Positions 14,476 through 20,663 of a DNA stretch of 20,663 nucleotides are shown here, piece by piece. Source of the DNA: Candidatus Geohydrothermomicrobium daggyaiense (GTDB lineage Bacteria; Actinomycetota; Geothermincolia; Fen-727; JACVIW01); assembly GCA_015711695.1 (NCBI GenBank), contig JACVIW010000007.1:1-20663 (forward strand), in the 5' to 3' direction. A model generated the notes under the pieces. The model was not told where the DNA came from, did not search any database, and saw only the letters and a list, made by a program, of their open reading frames with translations. The number at the start of each line of letters is the position of its first letter. The stretch's first letter is position 1. Made by a program: the position numbers and the translations under genes.

Positions 14476-14997
14476 TTGAAACTTGACGGCAAGAAGATAG
14501 GGATGTTACTCGGGCAGAGGTATCAGGATGAGGAAGCTGGGGTTCCTCTTGATTTCTTTAGAAAGCAGGGCGCGCAGGTTGATGTTATTTCGATCTCGAA
14601 GGGAAAGCTTAAAGGACTTTATCAGAGAAGAATTATTGACGTTGCCAGGACAGTTGATGAAGTGAACATTGGCGATTATGATGCACTCATCATACCGGGT
14701 GGAAGGTCTCCTGCATGGCTTCGAAAGAACGAAGCCGCGGTCCGGTTTGTCAGGGAATTTTATGAGTCGGGTAAACCTGTTGCGGCTATTTGTCACGGAC
14801 CGCAACTTCTTGCTGAAGCTGGAGTCTTAAAGGATAAAAAAATAACCGGATACTACAAAATAAAGGAAGAAATGCTCAAGGCAGGAGCACGTTTTTATGA
14901 TGAGCCTGTTGTTGTAGATGGTAACCTTATCACATCAAGGGAGCCAGGTGACCTTGGTATATTCAACGATACGCTTCTGAATTTGCTTTCTTCTTGA
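14476..14997 (+). CDS. DJ-1/PfpI family protein (class I glutamine amidotransferase fold)
   Basis: A 173-residue protein of the DJ-1/PfpI superfamily. It has the nucleophile elbow AAICHGPQLLA with C106 and H107, an acidic cluster QDEEAGVPLDFF near the start (E19/E20 as the likely glutamate that tunes the cysteine), and YDALIIPGGRSP (68-79). Members act as cysteine-dependent glyoxalases/deglycases, chaperones or peptidases; which applies here is open. TTG 14476 is preferred because GGGAGG (14461-14466) is 9 bases upstream. A TTG at 14467 directly abuts the ribosome binding site. The FNR-type site upstream suggests induction under oxygen limitation or redox change. A small unknown gene follows closely. 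Confidence 0.9.
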   Translation: MKLDGKKIGMLLGQRYQDEEAGVPLDFFRKQGAQVDVISISKGKLKGLYQRRIIDVARTVDEVNIGDYDALIIPGGRSPAWLRKNEAAVRFVREFYESGKPVAAICHGPQLLAEAGVLKDKKITGYYKIKEEMLKAGARFYDEPVVVDGNLITSREPGDLGIFNDTLLNLLSS

Positions 14998-15088
14998 TTT
15001 CTACCGGGTTTTGAATAATCTTTTAGTCAACGTGCGTCTTGGAAAATCGCTACAATGCGTTCTTCGTTTTAGAAAGAAGGTATTGGAA

Positions 15089-15316
15089 TTGGGCAAGACC
15101 TGGGGCTTTTCAATAAATGAAACAGAGAGAATGGAGCTCGAAAAAATTGTTCTGGATAATGACCAGGTTGGGGCGCTTGAATTTCTCCGAAGCGTGATTT
15201 ACAGAAAAGTCAAGGAGATAGAGAAACCGGGCAGCTGTTTCCACGACGTGAACAAACCAGTTCAAAACGTTGAAAGACCAATAAGTAAACACAAACAACT
15301 CGGCGATTTCGACTGA
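15089..15316 (+). CDS. Small conserved-looking unknown protein
   Basis: With a start at TTG 15089 (AAGAAGG 8 bases upstream) the product is 75 residues. The open frame extends back to a TTG at 15011, but that part lacks a ribosome binding site and is less protein-like. The middle (ETERMELEKIVLDNDQVGALEFLRS, split here at ETERMELEK and IVLDNDQVGALEFLRS) is strongly helical and charged. A single cysteine lies in GSCFHDV, and the C-terminus is basic and probably disordered. There is no membrane segment. It follows the PfpI gene closely on the same strand and may share its promoter. No family name is recognised. Confidence 0.55.
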   Translation: MGKTWGFSINETERMELEKIVLDNDQVGALEFLRSVIYRKVKEIEKPGSCFHDVNKPVQNVERPISKHKQLGDFD

Positions 15317-15643
15317 TCAAATTTATAATTTATACCTTTTTCCAACTGAATCGGCACCGGTCGGCTATTTTATCTTGCGTGCATATCCGGCTGTGATACA
15401 GTCTATTGGTTTACCGCATTCTTTAGGGTAAAACAGTCATAATCATCAGCATAAAGCATTTTTAACCTTTCTGGCATTATAGGCTATTCGGGGTATGTGG
15501 ATTGTTCACATCGTCTGGCTAAAGGAGAGATGTTTCCAGAACCTCTGATAGGTTTGCGAAATTCTCTCGTGCCGGTTGTTTTTTAATACCAGAGTATGTT
15601 GTTATATTCTTCTGAATACTGTACTGGTTGAGAAGGGAGTATT
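15317..15643. other. Intergenic region upstream of the alpha/beta hydrolase gene
   Basis: About 327 AT-rich bases. TATATT at 15603-15608 could be a -10 box for the hydrolase gene, but the nearest TTGTTT is 21 bases away, which is too far. An 18-codon frame at 15530-15586 is too close to its purine tract to be convincing. No RNA gene or repeat was recognised. Confidence 0.4.
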
Positions 15644-16498
15644 GTGGACATTTACAGTTCTTTGGGAAGGAGAATTAACCTGGACGGCGGAAGCCTCTTT
15701 TACATCGATGAGGGTCAGGGTACACCGCTTGTTTTTATACATGGAATATGGGGATCCATGCGTAACTGGATACCGAACATCGAGTTTTTCAAGAACAGAT
15801 GCCGCGTTATTGCGCTTGATCTTCCCGCGTGCGGGGATTCAAGCATATTTGATGCGGACTACTCAAGCGATTTCTTTACAGAGACTATACTCAGCTTTCT
15901 TGCCCGTATTGGTGTGGAAAAATTTATTCCAGTTGGACATTCACTGGGCGGGCTGATAACCTTGAACATAGCCCTTTCTCACCCCGAGCTTATAGAAGCG
16001 ATTATACTAGTGGATGCTGCAGGTGGTCATAATTTTCCGTTGTTAACAAAGTGGGGAGTACAAAACCTGCCAGAGCGATTGCTCAAAAAAATCGTTTTCG
16101 GGCTATCCAGCTATTTATTACGCGTCCCTCTCACGAGAAAAATGGCAGCCGGAGTCTATACCGAAAACAAATACACTGACGCTCTCATCGAATTCCAGCT
16201 CTCGTTCGCAAGGAAACCCAATCTGGACGAATATCTCGATGCTTATCTCAAAACCGCCAGGACAGCTGTTCTGGTTTCTTATGAATCGGCACTCGGTGAT
16301 ATCACTGAGCCTACCCTTATAGTGTGGGGGGAAAAGGATGCCACACTTCCACCTGCTGCGGGTTTGAATCTTTGCAGGAAAATCAGGGGTTCTTACCTTT
16401 CAATAGTTCCCCGTGCCGCTCACTGTCCACAAATAGAGCAACCAGAAATCTTCAATTCGGTTGTCCTCCGTTTTTTGAAAGGAATAGGGGCGCTTTAA
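15644..16498 (+). CDS. Alpha/beta-hydrolase fold protein
   Basis: A 284-residue serine hydrolase-type protein. The catalytic triad is visible: S100 in the nucleophile elbow VGHSLGG (97-103), D232 in WGEKDATLPP, and H260 in AAHCPQIEQP. The oxyanion loop is HGIWGS (33-38), and a cap region spans about residues 130-210. There is no signal peptide or membrane segment. GTG 15644 follows GAAGGGA. The family includes esterases, haloperoxidases, epoxide hydrolases and C-C bond hydrolases; the sequence does not distinguish them. It is upstream of a small membrane protein and an MBL hydrolase on the same strand, spaced 89 and 72 bases apart, so a common transcript is possible but not shown. Confidence 0.9.
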   Translation: MDIYSSLGRRINLDGGSLFYIDEGQGTPLVFIHGIWGSMRNWIPNIEFFKNRCRVIALDLPACGDSSIFDADYSSDFFTETILSFLARIGVEKFIPVGHSLGGLITLNIALSHPELIEAIILVDAAGGHNFPLLTKWGVQNLPERLLKKIVFGLSSYLLRVPLTRKMAAGVYTENKYTDALIEFQLSFARKPNLDEYLDAYLKTARTAVLVSYESALGDITEPTLIVWGEKDATLPPAAGLNLCRKIRGSYLSIVPRAAHCPQIEQPEIFNSVVLRFLKGIGAL

Positions 16499-16587
16499 AC
16501 GTGTTGTCATGATTGAATTATAGGTCAATGAACCGGAATTCTTTTGGGGAAAACTTTTGTTAGTATCCGGGAGAGGCAAGAGAGGAA

Positions 16588-17067
16588 ATGTTCGGCAGAG
16601 ACAAAGATTCGTGCGTATATCGAGAAGTTAACTATTTTGGATTGTGGTTATATCTTGCGATAGTGCTTCTTATTGCGCTGTACACAACCGTGGGTATTGC
16701 GCATATCAGAAAAAGGCAATTCCGCGACGTCCTCTTTTTTCTGGGCATAGACGTCTTGCTTATCGTCGCGCTGATAAACTTTTTCAGGCTCACCTTCGAG
16801 ATAACCGACAATTACGTTAGCTTCAGATTCGGCTTCGTTGGCAAAGAGTTTGAAATATCGCGCATAAAAGAATGTTCACCCTGCAAAATATCCTTTTGGA
16901 ACTATCTGGGGTATGGCATCAGATTAGGGTTTGATGGCAGTATTGCGTATAACACGAAGGGTGGCAAAGGCGTTAAGTTTATTGTCAACGGTTTAAAAAG
17001 ACCTTATGTTGTTTCGGTGAGTGACCCAGGAAAGGTTTGCGATCTTATAAAAGCTTCAATAAGATGA
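16588..17067 (+). CDS. Small membrane protein with C-terminal PH-like domain
   Basis: A 159-residue protein with two predicted transmembrane helices (about 17-37 and 47-66), a short basic loop between them (RKRQFRD), and a soluble C-terminal region rich in beta strands: LTFEITDNYVSFRFG, KEFEISRIKEC, RLGFDGSIAYNTKGGKGVKF. This is the usual look of bacterial PH-like (bPH) membrane proteins, in which two helices precede one PH-like module. Their role is mostly unknown. ATG 16588 is preceded by purine-rich sequence (GGGAGAGG, then AGAGGAA). Neighbours do not indicate a function. Confidence 0.75.
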   Translation: MFGRDKDSCVYREVNYFGLWLYLAIVLLIALYTTVGIAHIRKRQFRDVLFFLGIDVLLIVALINFFRLTFEITDNYVSFRFGFVGKEFEISRIKECSPCKISFWNYLGYGIRLGFDGSIAYNTKGGKGVKFIVNGLKRPYVVSVSDPGKVCDLIKASIR

Positions 17068-17139
17068 ATTTCCGTACTTCCCGGCCTTATAAAGTGGGAT
17101 GCTCTTTTTCTATTGACGTTGATAACGGCAAGGCGAACA

Positions 17140-17868
17140 ATGTTTGTTTCTGATTGCGGTTCTTTTAAAAAGATCACTGGTCTCGCTACTGGAAACATAT
17201 ATATCGTTTCTTCAGGAGACGGTGGTTTTGTGCTTGTGGACTGTGGGGGGCCACCTGATTTCCTTCTTATCGAGTCTTCTTTGAGGTCTTTGGATTTCAA
17301 TCGGACGGGCGAAATACATTTAGTATTGACCCACTTTCATTTCGATCATGCCGGCTCGGCGGCAAGAATTAGGCGGCTTTACAAAGCGAAGATATGGGCA
17401 CATGAACAGGAGGCTCCTGTACTTGAAGGTAGGGAGGAAGTGCCAACACTTTATAATAAAGGCGTTATTGGAAGAACGCTAAGTGCCGTTCCGTTCATTT
17501 CACACATAACAGGTATGCCGGAGCCGGTCAATGTTGATTTTACTTTTAGCGATGGGGATGTATTACCCTTGCTGGGCGGGCTTGAGGTCATGCACACACC
17601 GGGCCACACTCCAGGGAGTTCAAGTTTTTTCTGGGGGAAAGAGAAAGTCCTGTTTACAGGGGACGCTATTATAAATACTTTCAGGTTTCTCACTCTTCCA
17701 ACCGAAGGCTTCTCCTGCGATTTTACCCTGGCGAGGGATTCGGCGCTCAGGCTCACCGAAATGGCATCCAGGAAAGAAATCCGGTACCTTTGCACGGGAC
17801 ATGGCCCGGTTGTTATTGAACCGTCGCGGCAACTTAACAGGTTTCGCCAAAGGCTGCTTATGTTTTGA
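17140..17868 (+). CDS. Metallo-beta-lactamase-fold hydrolase
   Basis: A 242-residue MBL-superfamily protein with the full zinc-ligand set: HFHFDH (65-70), H156 in HTPGHTPGS, D175 in FTGDAI and H221 in CTGHGP. The N-terminal strand VLVDCGGP and SDGDVLPLLGGLEV fit the fold. Members include glyoxalase II, lactonases and other thioester or phosphoester hydrolases; the loop sequence does not decide between them. ATG 17140 is chosen because AAGG lies 6 bases upstream and the protein then begins with a typical strand. A TTG at 17113 in the same frame is a weaker choice. It ends 18 bases from the convergent DUF35 gene. Confidence 0.92.
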   Translation: MFVSDCGSFKKITGLATGNIYIVSSGDGGFVLVDCGGPPDFLLIESSLRSLDFNRTGEIHLVLTHFHFDHAGSAARIRRLYKAKIWAHEQEAPVLEGREEVPTLYNKGVIGRTLSAVPFISHITGMPEPVNVDFTFSDGDVLPLLGGLEVMHTPGHTPGSSSFFWGKEKVLFTGDAIINTFRFLTLPTEGFSCDFTLARDSALRLTEMASRKEIRYLCTGHGPVVIEPSRQLNRFRQRLLMF

Positions 17869-17886
17869 TCCTGATATTATCGGTGC

Positions 17887-18357
17887 TCAGGGTTTGAAGC
17901 TGATGATGTCCAGTATAGAGCCCTCTCTTTCTTTTTTTGGCTTCAGGACAGGTTTCACTCTCATACCTATACTTGCTCTGCTGGGAGAAATATCAAGCAG
18001 GTGGACAAAGGTAGCATCCTCTGCTCCGTCCATTCTGATCAGTCCGACCACTTGAGGGGTTTCTTTTTTTGTTCCATCCATGTTCAGGTGGCATACCGTG
18101 AATGACTCAACTCTGCCTGTTCCAGGAACCTTGTAAGTATCGCTGATTTCGCTGAAACAGCGCTCGCAGAAAATCCTGCACGGGAAATATGTTGTGCCGC
18201 ATTCCGGGCATTTAGAGGCGAGAAACTCACCCTTATCCTTAATGGCACGGAAAAATTTCTCGAGCCCGAGACCGTATGTGTAAACATAACTGACGGGAAT
18301 TTTTCCCTCAAAATGTGTCAGGTCTACATTTCTATCTATTCTTTCGCTCAATGCCAT
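17887..18357 (-). CDS. Zn-ribbon/OB-fold (DUF35) protein, probable thiolase partner 2
   Basis: A 156-residue protein. The zinc ribbon is formed by C50/C53 (CPEC) and C64/C67 (CERC), preceded by a helical N-terminus containing FFRAIKDKGEFLASKC. An OB-fold follows (GTGRVESFTVCHL ... VGLIRMDGAEDATFVHLLD ... IGMRVKPVLKP). In archaea and bacteria, such proteins bind thiolase-fold enzymes and supply part of the acyl-CoA site (for example BbsA, and the DUF35 part of ChsH2). ATG 18357 has GGGAGG 8 bases upstream, only two bases after the preceding stop. An in-frame ATG at 18411 would overlap the upstream gene and is less likely. Last gene of the operon. Confidence 0.9.
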   Translation of the reverse strand: MALSERIDRNVDLTHFEGKIPVSYVYTYGLGLEKFFRAIKDKGEFLASKCPECGTTYFPCRIFCERCFSEISDTYKVPGTGRVESFTVCHLNMDGTKKETPQVVGLIRMDGAEDATFVHLLDISPSRASIGMRVKPVLKPKKEREGSILDIISFKP

Positions 18358-18359
18358 TC

Positions 18360-18911
18360 CTATCGCCTCCCGGTGGCTTTCTTGCTTTTCGCTGGGCGCA
18401 GAGGTTTCCAATACATTATGTCTGTTATTGAGCCTTCTCTTTCTTCAGGTTTTTTCCACACTGCTTTCACTTTCATCCCTATCTTCACGTCATCGGGGTC
18501 AACCTCACCAAGAACGTGAAGTATTCCCATAAAATGTGAAGCGCCATCCACGTGAATTACCGCGGGTATATGGGGAGGCTGTCCCGGAGGGATTCTGCTG
18601 GCATCCCAGTTTACGTAGCATATAGAGAAAGTATTGACAGTCCCGGTGTCCTTGCAATAAACCCATTCGTCGGTCGCTCTCCAGCACAATTCGCAGAACA
18701 TCCGCGGGGGAAGCATTATACGGTTACACTTATTACACTTCCTTGCTATGATTCTGCCGTTTTTCAATTCCTCAAGGTATCTTCCTATTGCCACACCGTT
18801 GTCCCATGCGTAGGAAAGGTCGGGAGTCATAGCGAGGCTTAAAACCTTTCCTTCCTTCACATCAGTTTCTTTTAAGGGGGTTGCGCCCATTTTGAGTTTT
18901 TCCAGTTCCAT
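18360..18911 (-). CDS. Zn-ribbon/OB-fold (DUF35) protein, probable thiolase partner 1
   Basis: A 183-residue relative of the next gene. The zinc ribbon has C59/C62 (CNKC) and C73/C76 (CELC), after ELKNGRIIARKC. The OB-fold contains GTVNTFSICYVNWD, PAVIHVDGASHFMGILHVLG and IGMKVKAVWKKPEEREGS. A 35-residue N-terminal extension and a basic C-terminal tail (KSKKATGRR) are not in the partner protein. ATG 18911 is preceded by GGGGTGATGAT. It sits between the thiolase-like gene (24 bases upstream) and the second DUF35 gene (2 bases downstream). Two different DUF35 proteins next to two different thiolase-like proteins suggest a hetero-oligomeric complex, or two complexes with matched pairs. Confidence 0.9.
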   Translation of the reverse strand: MELEKLKMGATPLKETDVKEGKVLSLAMTPDLSYAWDNGVAIGRYLEELKNGRIIARKCNKCNRIMLPPRMFCELCWRATDEWVYCKDTGTVNTFSICYVNWDASRIPPGQPPHIPAVIHVDGASHFMGILHVLGEVDPDDVKIGMKVKAVWKKPEEREGSITDIMYWKPLRPAKSKKATGRR

Positions 18912-18935
18912 ATCATCACCCCGCCTATCTGTTGT

Positions 18936-20099
18936 CTATCTGTTCTTAAGCACAATTACTGTGCCAACCTGCATGAGATCCCCCCAGGCCTGCGCAAGAC
19001 CGCAGGTGGGGTTACCCGGAACCTGCCTTTTGCCCGCTTCTCCGCGGAGTTGAAGGAAAATCTCGATGACCTTCATCAAACCGGTGGCGGAGATTGGATT
19101 TCCAACGCCAAGGGCTCCGCCAGACGGGCACATTGGCCTATCACCATCTCTTTGGGTGACGCCATCAACGAGGAGCTGTGGAGCCTCTCCCCTGTCTGCA
19201 AGGAGCAAACCTTCCATGTGATGAAGTTCCTTGTAAGTGAACGGGTCGTATGGCTCGGCTATTTCTATTTCCTTTTTGGGCTCCTTAATCCCTGCCATCT
19301 CGTATGCCATTCTCGCGGCTTTCTCTACATAACGCGGATAGGAAAGGTCTCTCGTAGCCCAGTAGGCTGTGTCGAGATTCCAACCTACACCTTCGATCCA
19401 TACTGGCTTGTCGGTAAGTCTTCTCGCTGTTCTTTCTCCGGCAAGCACAATAGCTGCAGCGCCATCCGAAGCCGGACTTATGTCCAGCCTGTTGACAGGC
19501 CATGCAAGAAGTTCGCTGTTAAGAACGTCATCAACGGTGATTTCCATGGGTAACTGTGCAGCTGGATGGTCCATGGCGTTTTTCTTGTTTTTGACTGATA
19601 CCAGGGCGATATCCCTTTTTGATATCCCGTAGGTCTGCATGTAACGGTTATATTCAAGTGCGAATATCCAGATAAGTGTGGGATCCAGGGGCTGTTCTGT
19701 GGTGTGGTCGAATATGGTCTTAAATGCCCCCTGTGGATGAGGATGGCAGGAAGACATTTTTTCAGAGCAAACAACAAGACATGTGTCAAAAACACCAGAT
19801 GCTACATGGAACCAGCCGTGAATAGGGGCGAATACTCCTGTGCCGCCTCCGACAAAATGCCTGATATAGGGCTTTCGCCATCCCCCGGAACCGTCGGAGA
19901 GGTACTCGCCTTTCATATGCACCCCGTCGAATGCGTCAGGGGCTGTGCCGAGGCTTACGCAGTCTATGTCTTTCAAGGTAAGACCGCAGGAATCAAGAGC
20001 TGCTTTTGCTGCCTGCCAGGCGAGCTCCTTACCTGTTTCCTGGGCGCGTCTGACGAATTTAGTCATTCCAGCGCCTATGATCGCGACTCTCTGTCCCAA
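18936..20099 (-). CDS. Thiolase-fold protein lacking canonical catalytic Cys and GHP His
   Basis: A 387-residue thiolase-superfamily (SCP-x/acetyl-CoA acetyltransferase-like) protein, ordinary in length and fold: VAIIGAGMTKF at the start, SPASDGAAAIVLAGE (208-222), EPYDPFTYKELHHMEG (282-297) and LRGEAGKRQV (351-360). At the usual nucleophile position, where thiolases have a Cys just before the SG/TG helix, the sequence is VGGGTGVFA (83-91) without Cys. The GHP His motif is GVGNP (331-335), with Asn. Thiolysis or Claisen condensation by the normal mechanism is therefore unlikely. Thiolase-fold aldolases such as Ltp2, which also use DUF35 partners, show that other reactions are possible. TTG 20099 has AAGGAGG 8 bases upstream. 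It lies in one operon with a second thiolase-like protein upstream and two DUF35 genes downstream. The substrate is unknown. Confidence 0.9.
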   Translation of the reverse strand: MGQRVAIIGAGMTKFVRRAQETGKELAWQAAKAALDSCGLTLKDIDCVSLGTAPDAFDGVHMKGEYLSDGSGGWRKPYIRHFVGGGTGVFAPIHGWFHVASGVFDTCLVVCSEKMSSCHPHPQGAFKTIFDHTTEQPLDPTLIWIFALEYNRYMQTYGISKRDIALVSVKNKKNAMDHPAAQLPMEITVDDVLNSELLAWPVNRLDISPASDGAAAIVLAGERTARRLTDKPVWIEGVGWNLDTAYWATRDLSYPRYVEKAARMAYEMAGIKEPKKEIEIAEPYDPFTYKELHHMEGLLLADRGEAPQLLVDGVTQRDGDRPMCPSGGALGVGNPISATGLMKVIEIFLQLRGEAGKRQVPGNPTCGLAQAWGDLMQVGTVIVLKNR

Positions 20100-20112
20100 T
20101 GCTCTTACCTCC

Positions 20113-20663
20113 TTATTCGTTAGAAAGCACGCACACCGCCGCGGAGGTGCTCGGTATGCCTCTCCATGATTGTGCTAGTCCGATTCTAGCTTTCCTGACC
20201 TGTCTTTTACCTGCCTCTCCCCGAAGCTGGAGGAAAAGTTCCGCGACTTTCAGGGCTCCTGAAGCTTCGACAGGAAAGCCCACCCCAAGGTCACCCCCTG
20301 ATACATTTACCGGCATGTCTCCGTCTTTAAGAGTGCGCCCATCCTCGAGTGCTATTCCCGCGCGACCCGGCTCGAACAGGCGGAGCGCTTCAAGGTGTTG
20401 GAGTTCTTTGAACGCGTACTCATCCGATACTTCCGCAATGTCTATTTCCCTGGGCGGGCACGAAATTCCAGCCATTTTGTATGCCATATCAGCTGCGAGT
20501 CTCGTCGAAACTGCTTCTCTCCAGGACCTTGATTCAAGCGTGGGGGAATCCGTTGACCATCCTATTCCTTTTACCCAAACAGGCTTGTCGGTAAGCGAAG
20601 AAACCACTTTATCGGAGCACAGGACCATGACCACCGCTCCATCAGCGGTTTGAGCGATTTCTA
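20113..20663 (-). CDS. Second thiolase-fold protein, C-terminal part (5' end outside window)
   Basis: Open to the right edge; 182 residues are visible and the reading frame enters the window at 20661. It matches the C-terminal half of SCP-x-like thiolases: TADGAVVMVLCSD, then AEVSDEYAFKELQHLEAL, then PVNVSGGDLGVGFP, then LRGEAGKRQV and GLAQSWRG. The GHP motif is GVGFP, with Phe replacing the catalytic His. The N-terminal nucleophile region is outside the window. It is clearly homologous to the downstream protein but distinct in sequence, so it is not a recent duplicate. Its stop (TAA) lies 13 bases before the next start, and the ribosome binding site AAGGAGG follows directly. This makes it the upstream gene of the four-gene operon seen here. 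Confidence 0.88.
   Translation of the reverse strand, partial: EIAQTADGAVVMVLCSDKVVSSLTDKPVWVKGIGWSTDSPTLESRSWREAVSTRLAADMAYKMAGISCPPREIDIAEVSDEYAFKELQHLEALRLFEPGRAGIALEDGRTLKDGDMPVNVSGGDLGVGFPVEASGALKVAELFLQLRGEAGKRQVRKARIGLAQSWRGIPSTSAAVCVLSNE

Noticed and set aside
15530..15586. 18-codon frame that could be a leader peptide
   Set aside because: The purine tract is only two bases from the ATG, and no attenuator structure follows.

Overview
The window reads as chromosome of an anaerobic or microaerophilic bacterium with moderate GC. Several things point that way: strong Shine-Dalgarno sequences with frequent TTG/GTG starts, sigma70-like promoters, a ferredoxin:thioredoxin reductase-like protein fused to rubredoxin, a cysteine-rich ferredoxin, a B12/radical-SAM protein, a 7TM histidine kinase and a thiolase/DUF35 cluster. 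I cannot assign a phylum; a deltaproteobacterial, clostridial or anaerobic actinobacterial-type lineage would all fit. No rRNA, tRNA, CRISPR array, insertion sequence or phage gene was seen.

Layout. 1-2.5 kb: the tail of an unknown gene, a small two-CxxC protein, and a divergent pair (small unknown protein / XRE-cupin regulator) with a compact shared promoter region, followed by a cysteine-rich 2x[4Fe-4S] protein. 2.5-4 kb: a decayed ARPP-1-family gene (minus strand) that carries one in-frame amber codon and two homopolymer frameshifts. 4-7 kb (minus): an orphan 7TM-PAS-PAS histidine kinase and a putative lipoprotein. 7.4-8.2 kb (minus): a glutaredoxin translationally coupled to an FTR-rubredoxin fusion, a thiol-redox operon. 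8.5-11 kb (plus): a three-gene catabolic operon with the small and large subunits of a UxaA/SuyAB-type lyase and an M19 dipeptidase. 11-14.2 kb (minus): a B12-binding radical SAM protein overlapping a membrane-anchored CapA-like protein. 14.2-17.9 kb (plus): a DJ-1/PfpI protein behind a near-perfect FNR-type site, a small unknown protein, an alpha/beta hydrolase, a small membrane protein with a PH-like tail, and an MBL-fold hydrolase. 17.9-20.66 kb (minus): two thiolase-like proteins followed by two DUF35 zinc-ribbon/OB-fold proteins, which runs off the right edge.

How the parts fit. The minus-strand cluster at the right looks like an acyl-CoA module (thiolase-fold subunits plus DUF35 partners), but both thiolase-like proteins lack the usual GHP histidine, and the complete one also lacks the nucleophilic cysteine, so the reaction is probably not ordinary thiolysis. 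The redox operon at 7.4-8.2 kb and the PfpI gene at 14.5 kb both have CRP/FNR-family-like sites upstream, one excellent and one approximate, which suggests oxygen- or redox-responsive control. The remaining genes are ordinary metabolic or envelope functions without strong operon logic between blocks.
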